DNA of 29,853 nucleotides from an uncultured Pseudomonadota bacterium (GCA_903909415.1 CAIVVS010000049.1:1-29853), one strand, 5' to 3'; shown: positions 7,909 through 16,060, counted from the stretch's first letter. Notes: a model not told the origin generated them from the letters alone. Numbers and translations are program-made.

Positions 7909-9102
7909 ATGACCGTCCTGCGTTCCTCGCTGACCGCGATCGCCCTCGGCCTTGCGGCCGCCGTCCCTGCCCATGCGCAGGAAGTCATCCGCATCGGCGC
8001 GCCGCTGCCGATCACCGGCCCGCTCTCGCCCGAGGCGATCAAGCAGCAGCGCGGCTACGACCTGTGGGCCGAGACGGCGAACAAGGCCGGCGGCGTGAAG
8101 GTCGGCGCCAAGCGCATGAAGGTCGAGATCGTCTACGTGGACTACCAGTCCAACACCCCGCGCGCGGTGCAGGCCGCCGAGCGCCTGATCACCCAGGACA
8201 AGGTGAACTTCCTGTTCTCGCCGTTCGGCTCGGGCGCGGCCAAGGCCGCCTCCAGCGTGTCGGAGAAGTACCAGATCCCGACCATCGCCGCGACCGCCTC
8301 CTCGGCGCAGGTCTACGACCAGGGCTACAAGTACCTGTTCGGCACCTTCACCCCGAACGACACGCTCACCGAGCCGCTGGCCGACATCGTCAAGAAGAAG
8401 GCCCCGGGCGTGCTGCGCGTCGCGGTGCTGGCGCGGAACGACCTGTTCCCGCTGGCCATCGCGCAGGAAATGGAAAAGTCCGCCAAGGCGCGCGGCATGA
8501 CCGTGGTGTATTCCGAGAAGTACGCCATCGGCACGCTGGACCACGCCTCGGCGCTGACCCAGATCAAGTCGCAGGCCCCGCACTGGATCTTCGCCACCGG
8601 CTACACCAACGACCTGGTGCTGATGCGCAAGCAGATGGCCGACCTGAAGATCGAGGCGCCGCTGGTGACCATGGTCGCCGCGCCCGCCTACCAGGAGTTC
8701 ATCGACGCGGCCGGCAAGGGCGCGGAGAACATCACCAGCGCCGCCTGGTGGCACCCGGCGGTGCGCTACAAGGGCACGGACATCTTCGGCACCACCGAGG
8801 GCTTCGTGAAGGCGTTCAAGGCCAAGTACAAGGCCGACCCCGACTACGCCGAGGCCTCGGCCGCCGCCTCCGGCGCGGTGTTCCAGATGGCGATCGAGAA
8901 GGCCGGCAGCATCGACAAGCAGAAGGTGCGCGACGAGCTGGCCAAGATGAACGCCACCACCTTCTGGGGCGTGGTCAAGTTCGGCCCGACCGGCCAGATC
9001 AACTCGCTCGAGCCGCCGGTGTTCCAGATCCAGGGCGGCAAGCCGGTGGTGATCCACCCGGCCGCGATCAAGCAGGGCGAGCTCAAGCTCGGCGTGCAGT
9101 AA
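7909..9102 (+). CDS. livK: ABC transporter substrate-binding protein, branched-chain amino acid type
   Basis: A 397-residue periplasmic binding protein of the LivJ/LivK (peripla_BP_6) fold. A signal peptide of about 24 residues ends PAHAQ, and the mature protein starts EVIRIGAPLPITGPLS, the typical first strand. KVEIVYVDYQSNTPRAV and LITQDKVNFLFSPFGS follow the usual lobe I pattern. A GGAGA ribosome-binding site lies 7 bases before ATG 7909. The downstream permease and ATPase genes complete the importer. Homologues bind amino acids, but also aromatic acids and other carboxylates; given the neighbouring catabolic genes, the ligand may not be leucine. The symbol is by family only. Confidence 0.85.
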   Translation: MTVLRSSLTAIALGLAAAVPAHAQEVIRIGAPLPITGPLSPEAIKQQRGYDLWAETANKAGGVKVGAKRMKVEIVYVDYQSNTPRAVQAAERLITQDKVNFLFSPFGSGAAKAASSVSEKYQIPTIAATASSAQVYDQGYKYLFGTFTPNDTLTEPLADIVKKKAPGVLRVAVLARNDLFPLAIAQEMEKSAKARGMTVVYSEKYAIGTLDHASALTQIKSQAPHWIFATGYTNDLVLMRKQMADLKIEAPLVTMVAAPAYQEFIDAAGKGAENITSAAWWHPAVRYKGTDIFGTTEGFVKAFKAKYKADPDYAEASAAASGAVFQMAIEKAGSIDKQKVRDELAKMNATTFWGVVKFGPTGQINSLEPPVFQIQGGKPVVIHPAAIKQGELKLGVQ

Positions 9103-9146
9103 GCCGCACGGCAAGCGCCGCGCAGTCCGCACTGCGTTCCCCCATC

Positions 9147-9170
9147 GCGCCCCGGCATCCACCGGGGCGC
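9147..9170 (+). terminator. Perfect hairpin between livK and livH
   Basis: A perfect 9-bp GC-rich stem (9147-9155 with 9162-9170) with a 6-base loop lies in the 105-base gap between the binding-protein gene and the first permease gene. Only a short T-run follows. In binding-protein operons such hairpins often cause partial termination or protect the 3' end of the upstream message, giving excess binding protein; that role here is inferred. Confidence 0.5.
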
Positions 9171-9207
9171 ATGCTTTCAGCCCTTCCATCGTGACACCGG
9201 AAATCCC

Positions 9208-10074
9208 TTGCTGACGCTGCAAGTCCTCCTGAACGGCCTGGTGCTGGGCGGCCTGTTCGCCTGCATCGCCGCCGGCTTCTCGCTGGTGTGGGGCGTGCTC
9301 AACGTCATCAACATCCTGCACGGCTCCTTCATCGTGCTGGGCGCCTACATGGCGTGGTTCGGCTACACCACCTGGGGCATCCACCCCTTCCTCGCCATCG
9401 TGCTGGTCGCGCCGATCTTCTTCGCGCTCGGCTATGCGGTGCAGGCCTCGCTGCTCAACCGGGTGATCGCCGCCCCGGTGCTGATCACCCTCACGCTGAC
9501 CTTCGGCCTGGACCTGATGCTGTCCAACGCCATGCTGGCCGCATTCAAGGCGGACTTCCGCAAGCTCACGCTGGACCCGCCGCTGGGCCTGCTGAGCCTG
9601 GGCGACATCGTCGTGCCGCTGGACCGGGTCGCGGCCATGGGCCTGGCGCTGGCGCTCACCCTGATGCTCTACCTGATCCTGTCGCGCTCGCGCACCGGCC
9701 GCGCCATCGTCGCGGTGCGCATGGACCGCGAGGCGGCCGCGCTGATGGGCGTGAACGTGCCGCGCACCTATGCCATCACCTTCGGCCTGGGCGCGCTGAT
9801 GGCCGGCGCCGCCGGCCCGCTGATCGCGATGATCTTCCCGATCTCCCCGCTCACCGGCCCGGTGTACCTCGGCAAGGCCTTCGTGGTCTGCGTGCTGGGA
9901 GGCCTGGGCAGCGTGCCCGGCGCCATGGTCGGCGGCCTGGTGCTGGGCGTGGTCGAGAGCTTCGCAGCGCTGTGGTTCGGCCCGGAGCACGCGATCACCG
10001 CGTCCTTCCTGCTGTTGATCGTGATGCTGGTGTTCCGGCCCACCGGCCTGATCGGGCGCAAGGGCTACGAATGA
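9208..10074 (+). CDS. livH: ABC transporter permease, LivH type
   Basis: A 288-residue integral membrane protein with about eight hydrophobic segments. It carries the LivH hallmarks: GLFACIAAGFSLVWGVLNVINILHG near the N terminus, and the conserved GGLGSVPGAMVGGLVLG segment near residue 230 that contacts the ATPase. The start is TTG 9208, preceded by GGA six bases upstream; no in-frame ATG exists before the conserved N terminus. The stop overlaps the next gene's ATG (ATGA), so LivH and LivM are translationally coupled. It forms the membrane channel with LivM. Confidence 0.9.
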   Translation: MLTLQVLLNGLVLGGLFACIAAGFSLVWGVLNVINILHGSFIVLGAYMAWFGYTTWGIHPFLAIVLVAPIFFALGYAVQASLLNRVIAAPVLITLTLTFGLDLMLSNAMLAAFKADFRKLTLDPPLGLLSLGDIVVPLDRVAAMGLALALTLMLYLILSRSRTGRAIVAVRMDREAAALMGVNVPRTYAITFGLGALMAGAAGPLIAMIFPISPLTGPVYLGKAFVVCVLGGLGSVPGAMVGGLVLGVVESFAALWFGPEHAITASFLLLIVMLVFRPTGLIGRKGYE

Positions 10075-11030
10075 GCGGCATGCGTACCGGCGCAAGGACG
10101 GACGTGATCACCGCCTGCGTGGTGTTCGCGCTGCTGGCGATGGTGCCGCTGGTAGGCGAGGCCTACTGGTTGCGGCTGGGCACCACCATGCTGATGTACG
10201 CGGTGCTGGCGTTGTCCTGGAACTTCATCGGCGGCATGGCGGGCTACCCGTCCTTCGCCACCGCCGCCTTCTTCGGCCTCGGCGCCTATGCCGGCGGCGT
10301 GGCGCAGAAATTCGGCGCGCCCATGCTGCTGGCCTGGGGCGCGGCCGGGCTGCTCGCCTTCCTGTTCGCCGCGGCACTGGGCCTGGCGCTGCTGCGGCTG
10401 CGCGGCCACTACTTCGCCATCGCCAGCCTGGTGGTGGCCGAGGTGCTGCGCGAACTGATCAACTCCGCCACCGACCTCACCGGCGGCGGCATGGGCCTGA
10501 ACCTGCCGCTGCGCGCCGGGCAGAGCGTGCAGGACCAGGCCAACTTCTTTTTCTGGACCATGCTGGCCCTCGCCGGCATCGCCACCGTCGCGACCCTGGC
10601 CACGCTGCACGGCAAGCTCGGTTTCGGGCTGCGCTGCATCCAGCAGAACGAATCCGCCGCCGACATGCTGGGCGTGAACACCACGCTGTACAAGACCGCG
10701 GCCTTCGCGCTGTCGGCCGTGTTCACCGGCATCGCCGGCGCGGTGTACGCCAGCTGGGTCAACTACATCGAGCCGCCGGACGTGTTCGACGTGCTGTACT
10801 CGGTCAAGCCCATCGTGATGGTGTTGCTGGGCGGCGCCGGCTCGGTGTTCGGCCCCATCATCGGCGCCGGCCTGTTCCTCGGGCTGGAGGAACTGGTGTG
10901 GCGGCGCTTCCTCGAAGTCCACACCGGCGTGCTGGGCCTGCTGATCGTGCTGCTGGTGCTGTTCCTGCCCAAGGGTCTCGCGGGCCTGGCGCGGCGCGCG
11001 AAGAAGGCGCCCTTGGAGAAGACGGCGTGA
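10071..11030 (+). CDS. livM: ABC transporter permease, LivM type
   Basis: A 319-residue membrane protein with multiple hydrophobic segments. Family motifs include LALSWNFIGGMAGYPSFA and AAFFGLGAYAGG, the RLRGHYFAIASLVVAEVLRE region, and the ATPase-contact segment LLGGAGSVFGPIIGAGLFL near residue 265. ATG 10071 overlaps the livH stop; a second in-frame ATG at 10080 is possible. The end overlaps the next gene (GTGA). It pairs with LivH to form the inner-membrane pore. Confidence 0.9.
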   Translation: MSGMRTGARTDVITACVVFALLAMVPLVGEAYWLRLGTTMLMYAVLALSWNFIGGMAGYPSFATAAFFGLGAYAGGVAQKFGAPMLLAWGAAGLLAFLFAAALGLALLRLRGHYFAIASLVVAEVLRELINSATDLTGGGMGLNLPLRAGQSVQDQANFFFWTMLALAGIATVATLATLHGKLGFGLRCIQQNESAADMLGVNTTLYKTAAFALSAVFTGIAGAVYASWVNYIEPPDVFDVLYSVKPIVMVLLGGAGSVFGPIIGAGLFLGLEELVWRRFLEVHTGVLGLLIVLLVLFLPKGLAGLARRAKKAPLEKTA

Positions 11031-11806
11031 GCGCCCTGCTGGAACTCCAGTCGGTGTCGCGCCGCTTCGGCGGCCTGACCGCGGTGAACGACGTGACGCT
11101 GTCGGTCGAGCCCGGCGAGATCGTTGGCCTGATCGGCCCCAACGGCGCGGGCAAGACCACGCTGGTGAACGTGATCACGGGCGTGCACACCGCGAGCAGC
11201 GGCACGGTGCGCTTCGACGGCCGTGACGTCACGCGCCTCGCGCCCTGGCAGGCGGCGCGCGCCGGCATCGGCCGCACCTTCCAGATCGTGCAGCCCTTCC
11301 CGGAACTGACCGTGATCGAGAACGTCGCCGCGGCGGCGCTTTTCGCCGGCGGCGCGAAGTCCATCACCGAGGCGCGCGCGCAGGCCGGCGCGCACCTCGA
11401 TTTCGTGGGCCTGGGCGAACTCGCCGAGCGCAGCGCCTCCGCGCTGACCCTCGCCATGCGCAAGCGCCTGGAACTCGCCAAGGGCTTGGCGATGCGGCCG
11501 AAACTCTTGCTGCTGGACGAGGTGAACGCCGGCCTGAACGCATCGGAGATCGACCAGGCGCTGTCGCTGATCCGCGCCATCGCGGCGCGCGGCGTCACCA
11601 TCCTGATCATCGAGCACCTGATGAAGGTGGTCACCACGCTGTGCTCGCGCGTGGTGGTGCTGCACCATGGCGAGTTGATCGCCGCCGGATCCCCCGGCGA
11701 GGTGATGCGCGACCCGAAGGTGGTGCAGGCCTACCTGGGCAAGCGTTATGCCGCGCAGGCGCAGAACATGACCGGCGCCGCCACCGAAGGGCAAGCGAAT
11801 GGCTGA
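11027..11806 (+). CDS. livG: ABC transporter ATP-binding protein, LivG type
   Basis: A 259-residue ATPase. Walker A is GPNGAGKTT, the Q-loop region is GRTFQIVQPFPELT, Walker B is LLLLDEVNAGLN and the switch His is in IIEHLMK. The start is GTG 11027, chosen because it overlaps the livM stop as GTGA and gives a normal LivG N terminus. The expected LSxGQ/LSGGQ signature is replaced by LTLAMRKRLELAKGL; this variant may belong to a LivG subfamily, but it deviates from the ABC consensus. It powers the importer with LivF. Confidence 0.9.
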   Translation: MSALLELQSVSRRFGGLTAVNDVTLSVEPGEIVGLIGPNGAGKTTLVNVITGVHTASSGTVRFDGRDVTRLAPWQAARAGIGRTFQIVQPFPELTVIENVAAAALFAGGAKSITEARAQAGAHLDFVGLGELAERSASALTLAMRKRLELAKGLAMRPKLLLLDEVNAGLNASEIDQALSLIRAIAARGVTILIIEHLMKVVTTLCSRVVVLHHGELIAAGSPGEVMRDPKVVQAYLGKRYAAQAQNMTGAATEGQANG

Positions 11807-12521
11807 GCCGCTGCTGCGCATCACCGGCCTGCAGTCGGGCTACGGCGACGTGCGCGTGCTCTGGGACGCGAGCCTCGCGGTCGAGCAGGGCAGCATCGCC
11901 TGCCTGGTCGGCTCCAACGGCGCGGGCAAGACCACGCTGATGCGCACCCTGTCCGGGCTGGTGCAGGCCACCGCGGGCAAGGTCGAGTTCGCGGGACAGG
12001 ACCTCACCGGCGCGACGCCCGAGGCGGTGCTGGGCGCTGGCCTGGCGCACGTGCCCGAGGGCCGGCGCCTGTTCTCCGCGATGAGCGTGCGCGACAACCT
12101 GCTGATGGGCGCCTACCTGCGGCGCGACGGCGATGCGGCGATACGCCGCGACCTGGACCGGATGTACACCCTGTTCCCCATCCTCGCCTCACGCGCCGGC
12201 CAGAACGCCGGCACGCTGTCCGGCGGCGAGCAGCAGATGTGCGCCGTCGCGCGCGGCCTGATGGGCCTGCCGAAGATGCTGCTGATCGACGAACTGTCGC
12301 TCGGCCTCGCGCCGGCGGTGGTCGAGTCGCTGTGCGAGGCGCTGAAGAAGCTGAACGCCGAAGGCCTGACCCTGCTGGTGGTGGAACAGGACGTGGCCAC
12401 CGCGCTGGAATTGGCGGACCGCGCCTTCGTGATGGACACCGGGCGGATCACCCGGTCGGGGAGCAGCGCGGAGCTGGCGAACGATCCGGCGGTGCGGGAG
12501 GCTTATTTAGGGGCGCTTTAG
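11799..12521 (+). CDS. livF: ABC transporter ATP-binding protein, LivF type
   Basis: A 240-residue ATPase with Walker A GSNGAGKTTLM, signature LSGGEQQMCAVARGLM, Walker B LLIDELSLGLAP and switch His region replaced by VVEQDV, as usual in LivF proteins (VEQ). LivF hallmarks such as HVPEGRRLF (residues ~84-92) are present. ATG 11799 overlaps the end of livG by 8 bases. It is the last gene of the liv operon, ending just before the low-GC remnant region. Confidence 0.92.
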   Translation: MAEPLLRITGLQSGYGDVRVLWDASLAVEQGSIACLVGSNGAGKTTLMRTLSGLVQATAGKVEFAGQDLTGATPEAVLGAGLAHVPEGRRLFSAMSVRDNLLMGAYLRRDGDAAIRRDLDRMYTLFPILASRAGQNAGTLSGGEQQMCAVARGLMGLPKMLLIDELSLGLAPAVVESLCEALKKLNAEGLTLLVVEQDVATALELADRAFVMDTGRITRSGSSAELANDPAVREAYLGAL

Positions 12522-12651
12522 CGCAGGCGTGCTGCCCAACGCCGATTCAAGATTTCATTGATACCGATCTAACTAAATGCTCCTCAAGCAGTCGGTGAAA
12601 TTCACAACATTCGAAAACTTCCCCACAGCCTCCCGTGATCCTGCATGAGAG
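12522..12651. other. Low-GC spacer after livF with no recognisable gene
   Basis: This 130-base stretch is clearly more AT-rich than the liv operon that ends just before it. I see no reading frame, hairpin with T-run, or repeat copy here. It probably marks the boundary of the inserted region. Confidence 0.4.
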
Positions 12652-12984
<333 letters not shown>

Positions 12985-13073
12985 CTAGATAGAAATGTCG
13001 CCTGTCGTATTGCTGAAATGCAGCTTCCCAAGCGAGAACGAGCGCGATCGAGTTCCGGGCTGGATCTCGCCTT

Positions 13074-13427
13074 TCACTTACCAGCAACCGCCAGCAGGGC
13101 CCTCGGATTGGTTTGCGCGATTTTGAGCAAGGTCCGGGCAGCGCCGCGGGGTTGCTCGCGGCCCCGCTCCCAGTCTTGGAGCGTACGCACAGAAACGCCG
13201 AGCACCTTGGCAAACTCGGACTGCGACAAGCCGATGCGCTTCCTCGCCACGACGGCAGGCGACAAGACAACCTGGGTCTTGCCCGCTTTCATTTGCTTCA
13301 CGGACTCCAGCAACTCCCCCGCGAGCCCTTTTCTGCGGAACGCCATGTCCCTATGCGAGGAAAGGAAGTCAGCAACCACCTTTGGAGCGCCCAAAGGTTC
13401 ATCCGTGTACTTTGCTCTTGCGCCCAT
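13074..13427 (-). CDS. HTH (XRE-type) antitoxin-like protein, possibly hybrid
   Basis: A 117-residue protein if started at ATG 13427; ATG 13346 would give 90 residues. The C-terminal 80 residues resemble HigA/NadS-type antitoxins: LAGELLESVKQMKAGKT, then an XRE helix-turn-helix at about residues 65-90 (GLSQSEFAKVLGVSVRTLQDWE) and GRxQPxGAARTLLKIA. The N-terminal ~34 residues (AKYTDEPLGAPKVVADFL, then AFRRKG) resemble the start of CopG/BrnA-like antitoxins (KYTDEP...VxxDFLPSP..LAFR). That second resemblance is from memory of the family. No RelE/HigB or BrnT toxin lies on either side, so it appears to be an orphan. It sits in the low-GC island and is divergent from vapBC. Confidence 0.7.
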   Translation of the reverse strand: MGARAKYTDEPLGAPKVVADFLSSHRDMAFRRKGLAGELLESVKQMKAGKTQVVLSPAVVARKRIGLSQSEFAKVLGVSVRTLQDWERGREQPRGAARTLLKIAQTNPRALLAVAGK

Positions 13428-13505
13428 GAACCGTCCCGTCCTCTCCCCCAGCGGCAATGCCCCACACATCCGCTGAAAGCCTAACCCAGTCACGTCCACC
13501 CTGTC

Positions 13506-13541
13506 TTTGACCTCACCAAAATTGATGCTATACTGCATCAA
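13506..13541 (+). promoter_or_regulatory. Sigma-70 promoter overlapping a palindromic operator of vapBC
   Basis: TTTGAC (13506-13511) and TATACT (13529-13534) are spaced by 17 bases, and the -10 is extended (TGCTATACT). The -10 forms the centre of a perfect inverted repeat, TTGATGC (13522-13528) and GCATCAA (13535-13541). A repressor binding here would block the promoter, as expected for autoregulation by a VapB/VapC complex. The palindrome could also serve the divergent antitoxin gene. Confidence 0.65.
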
Positions 13542-13564
13542 ATAGGATGAGATGAGGGCGCCCC

Positions 13565-13762
13565 TTGAGAACCACCGTAACCATAGATGACGAGCTATAC
13601 CAGCGGGCGCTGGACGTCGCCGATCCGGACATGGACAAGGCCAACCTGTTCCGCGAGGCGATGAAGGTGTTCGTGCGGGTGCAGGCGGGCAAGCGGCTGG
13701 CCGCCCTGGGCGGCAAGGCCCCCGCCATGAAGGACGTTCCCCGCCGACGTCGCGCGCAGTAG
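13565..13762 (+). CDS. vapB: VapB-type antitoxin
   Basis: A 65-residue protein with the N-terminal ribbon-helix-helix-like strand of VapB antitoxins (RTTVTIDDELYQRALDVA), a NLFREAMKVFVRVQAGKRLAALGGKAP middle and a basic tail (RRRRAQ). It would neutralise the VapC encoded 8 bases downstream and repress the operon. The start is TTG 13565, preceded by a GAGG sequence; the protein has no other plausible start. A consensus-like promoter with a palindrome lies directly upstream. Confidence 0.85.
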   Translation: MRTTVTIDDELYQRALDVADPDMDKANLFREAMKVFVRVQAGKRLAALGGKAPAMKDVPRRRRAQ

Positions 13763-13770
13763 TCCGCCCG

Positions 13771-14154
13771 GTGAGCCTGGTTCTCGCCGACACCTCGGTT
13801 TGGGTTGTGCACTTCAGCAGCGCGAGTCAGGTGTTGCAGTCCCTGCTCGCTGCGGACCAAGTGATATGCCATCCGCTGGTCGTGCTTGAACTTGCCTGCG
13901 GCACGCCACCCGCCCCGCGGGCCCGCACCCTGGGCGACCTCGGACAGTTGCGGCAGGCCGTGACCGCGACGAATGACGAAGTACTCGCCCTAATAGAGAA
14001 GGAGCAGTTGCACGATTCGGGCTGTGGCGCGGTGGACATGGCCCTGCTGGCGTCGGTGCTGCTCACACCGGACTCGCTGCTCTGGACCATAGACAAGAAC
14101 CTGAATGCCTTGGCCGTGCGCATGGGCATCGCGTTCAGCGATTCAGGCCACTAG
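13771..14154 (+). CDS. vapC: VapC-type PIN-domain ribonuclease toxin
   Basis: A 127-residue PIN-domain protein with the four acidic active-site positions: D7 (LADTSVWV), E40 (LVVLELACG), D89 (CGAVDMALLAS) and D108 (WTIDKNLNALA). It is complete and of normal length. The start is GTG 13771, eight bases after the vapB stop. Together with vapB it forms an intact type II toxin-antitoxin module. It differs clearly from the VapC at 31-432, so the two are not recent duplicates. Confidence 0.9.
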   Translation: MSLVLADTSVWVVHFSSASQVLQSLLAADQVICHPLVVLELACGTPPAPRARTLGDLGQLRQAVTATNDEVLALIEKEQLHDSGCGAVDMALLASVLLTPDSLLWTIDKNLNALAVRMGIAFSDSGH

Positions 14155-14172
14155 CCCCGCCAACGACACTGG

Positions 14173-14192
14173 ATTCCCGCTTGCGCGGGAAT
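14173..14192. repeat. REP-like palindrome, copy 1 (ATTCCC-N8-GGGAAT)
   Basis: A 20-base palindrome, ATTCCCGCTTGCGCGGGAAT, flanked by CTGG and GACGG. It matches the ATTCCC-N8-GGGAAT pattern of the neisserial dRS3 element and lies between vapC and the 3' end of the Bug gene at 14210. It may also act as a terminator for both converging genes. Confidence 0.8.
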
Positions 14193-14209
14193 GACGGCGG
14201 GCGCGGCAC

Positions 14210-15175
14210 CTACTCCAGCTTCAGCCTGAACCCCGAACGCTTGGTGGCGCTCTCGTTGTAGGCACTCGCCTGGCGCAGCCACTCCGCGGATTGACGGGCG
14301 CCGATGGCCTGCACGTCCAGCGTCGCCTGCGCCAGTCGCGCACGCACCACCGGGTCGGCGAGGATCTTCAGGATCTCGGCTTCGAGACGCGCCACCACCG
14401 CTTGCGGCACGTTCGCCGGCGCCATGAAACCGTACAGGGTCTCGGCATTGATATCGAAGCCGGTGGCTTCCCGGAACGTGGGGACGTTGGGCAGCAGGTC
14501 GGAGCGCTTCGGCTGCAGCACGGCCAGGGCCTTCACCTTGCCGGCGCGGATGTGGGCGGCGACCGACACCGCGCTCAGCGAAGCCGCCGGCAACTGGCCA
14601 CCGATCAGGTCCGCCGTCGCCGGACCGCCGCCCTTGTAGGCGACGTGCACGAAGTCCACCCTGGTCTCCGCCCGCAGCAACTCGAACGCGATGTGCGAGG
14701 AAGAACCGGGTCCGGGTGACCCGTAGGGCAAGGAGCCCTTCGCGCGGGCGAGCTCGATCCATTCCTTCGCACTGTTGGCCGGCACCGACGGATGGACCAC
14801 CAGCACCGAAGGCGAGGACACCGCAAGCACCAGCGGCGTGAAGTCGCGCAGCGGATCGTAGGGCAGCTTGTCCATCACGTGCTGGAGCACGGTGAGCTCG
14901 GTGCTGGCGCAGGCCAGCAGCGTGTGGCCATCCGGCGCGGCATGGGCGACCACGCCCGCCCCCACGATGCCGCTCGCCCCGGGACGGTTCTCGACCACCA
15001 CGCTTTGCCTGAGCTGTTCGCCAAGCATGGGGGCGACCAGCCTCGCCAGGAAGTCCACCGTCCCGCCGGGCGCATAGCCGACGACGATGCGCACCGGCTT
15101 GGCTGGATAGGTCTGGGCAGCCAGCTCTGCCGACAGGCACAGGGCGGCAACAGCGACAACGGCGGTAAAGCGCAT
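14210..15175 (-). CDS. Bug-family (TctC-like) periplasmic solute-binding protein
   Basis: A 321-residue Bug receptor. ATG 15175 is preceded by a strong AGGAGG and gives a short signal peptide (MRFTAVVAVAALCLSAELAA). Ligand-loop and fold motifs are VGYAPGGTVDFLARL, VVVENRPGASGIVG, DGHTLLACAST and VAYKGGGPATADLIGG. It is flanked on both sides by copies of the ATTCCC-N8-GGGAAT palindrome (14173 and 15227). It lies downstream of the CnbZ-like gene on the same strand, so may take up a substrate for that module. No membrane subunits adjoin it. Confidence 0.9.
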   Translation of the reverse strand: MRFTAVVAVAALCLSAELAAQTYPAKPVRIVVGYAPGGTVDFLARLVAPMLGEQLRQSVVVENRPGASGIVGAGVVAHAAPDGHTLLACASTELTVLQHVMDKLPYDPLRDFTPLVLAVSSPSVLVVHPSVPANSAKEWIELARAKGSLPYGSPGPGSSSHIAFELLRAETRVDFVHVAYKGGGPATADLIGGQLPAASLSAVSVAAHIRAGKVKALAVLQPKRSDLLPNVPTFREATGFDINAETLYGFMAPANVPQAVVARLEAEILKILADPVVRARLAQATLDVQAIGARQSAEWLRQASAYNESATKRSGFRLKLE

Positions 15176-15226
15176 CCTTGCCTCCTTGCTGACCCTCTTC
15201 CGCGAAGGCACTACCAGCGACGCTGG

Positions 15227-15246
15227 ATTCCCGCTTTCGCGGGAAT
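15227..15246. repeat. REP-like palindrome, copy 2 (ATTCCC-N8-GGGAAT)
   Basis: The sequence ATTCCCGCTTTCGCGGGAAT is identical to copy 3 at 18975-18994, and the shared CGACGCTGG prefix and GAC suffix are also the same. It sits between the start of the Bug gene and the stop of the CnbZ-like gene. Confidence 0.85.
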
Positions 15247-15269
15247 GACGGGCGGCAGTGTCGCGCGTT

Positions 15270-16025
15270 TCAGATCACCAGTTCCTTCGCCACGCCGCGC
15301 GTGTCCATCTCGTAGTCCAGGTCCACCACGGGCGGGCGGCAGTACTGCCAGGAGATGCCGGCTTCGGCCGCGCCGCGGCGCACCAGTTCGGCGGCCATCA
15401 GCGGGTGGATGTTGTGCACCGAGTACACGTGCACGCCGGTGGTGTCGGCCCAGCCCACGCCCAGCTCGCCCATGCGACGCTCGTGTTCGCCCAGCACCCA
15501 GCGCGCCTTCTCCAGCATGCCTTCGGGCGAGGTGTCGCCGCGGCGGATGATGTGGTCGCGGTAGTTGGCCTTGCCTTCGGGAGATTCCGCCGAGCCCGCG
15601 ATCACGAAGGACGGGCGCTTGGGCTGCACCGCGACCGGCACGGTGTAGCTGAAGGCGTAGAACGAGGGCACCTTGGGCGGGTTGATCTCCGGGCAGACGT
15701 TGGAACGCCCCACCGGGTTGATGCCGTCCTTGTACAGGCCCCAGCGCTCCAGCGTGCCCACGTACTGCTGGTTGAAGGCCTTGAAGCCTTCCTCGGTGAA
15801 GGGCTCGGGCGAGCGCAGCTCGCAGTCGCAGAACGCGACCATGGGCCGGCCCAGCGCCTTGATGTGCGCCTCGATCGCGGCGAAGCCCTCGGCCAGCGGC
15901 ACCGGGCGGAAGAAGCGCACCCGCTCGATGGCGAAGCCGGGCAGCGCGGCCACGCCGCAGGAGTACTGGAACACGCCGTTGACGTAGCGGAAACCGCCCT
16001 GGGGAAACTCGGTGACGTTGGACAT
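15270..16025 (-). CDS. Conserved protein resembling 2-amino-5-chloromuconate deaminase CnbZ
   Basis: A 251-residue soluble protein. I recognise it tentatively as related to the CnbZ-type deaminases of nitro/aminoaromatic degradation. Visible features are two RidA-like halves: GGFRYVNGVFQYSCGVAAL near the start and HIKALGRPMVAFCDCELRSP followed by YVGTLERWGLYKDGINPVGRSNVCP. The second half begins PSFYAFSYTVPV and ends with GVHVYSVHNIHPLMAAELVRRG. ATG 16025 was chosen because the upstream frame is unrelated sequence; a TAGAAT -10-like box lies 36 bases upstream. The divergent LLM monooxygenase genes and downstream Bug receptor suggest a catabolic role. Function is not proven by sequence alone. 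Confidence 0.5.
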   Translation of the reverse strand: MSNVTEFPQGGFRYVNGVFQYSCGVAALPGFAIERVRFFRPVPLAEGFAAIEAHIKALGRPMVAFCDCELRSPEPFTEEGFKAFNQQYVGTLERWGLYKDGINPVGRSNVCPEINPPKVPSFYAFSYTVPVAVQPKRPSFVIAGSAESPEGKANYRDHIIRRGDTSPEGMLEKARWVLGEHERRMGELGVGWADTTGVHVYSVHNIHPLMAAELVRRGAAEAGISWQYCRPPVVDLDYEMDTRGVAKELVI

Positions 16026-16060
16026 GGATGCCTCGTTCTGTGGATCAGGTGGATCGCGCC

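Noticed and set aside
6790..10095. 1101-codon open frame on the minus strand across the liv genes
   Set aside because: Only the 303 codons at 6790-7701 are a real gene. The rest is antisense to livK and livH and is open because of high GC.
13074..14200. CRISPR array or phage attachment duplication in the island
   Set aside because: No regularly spaced repeats were seen, and no direct repeat brackets the island.
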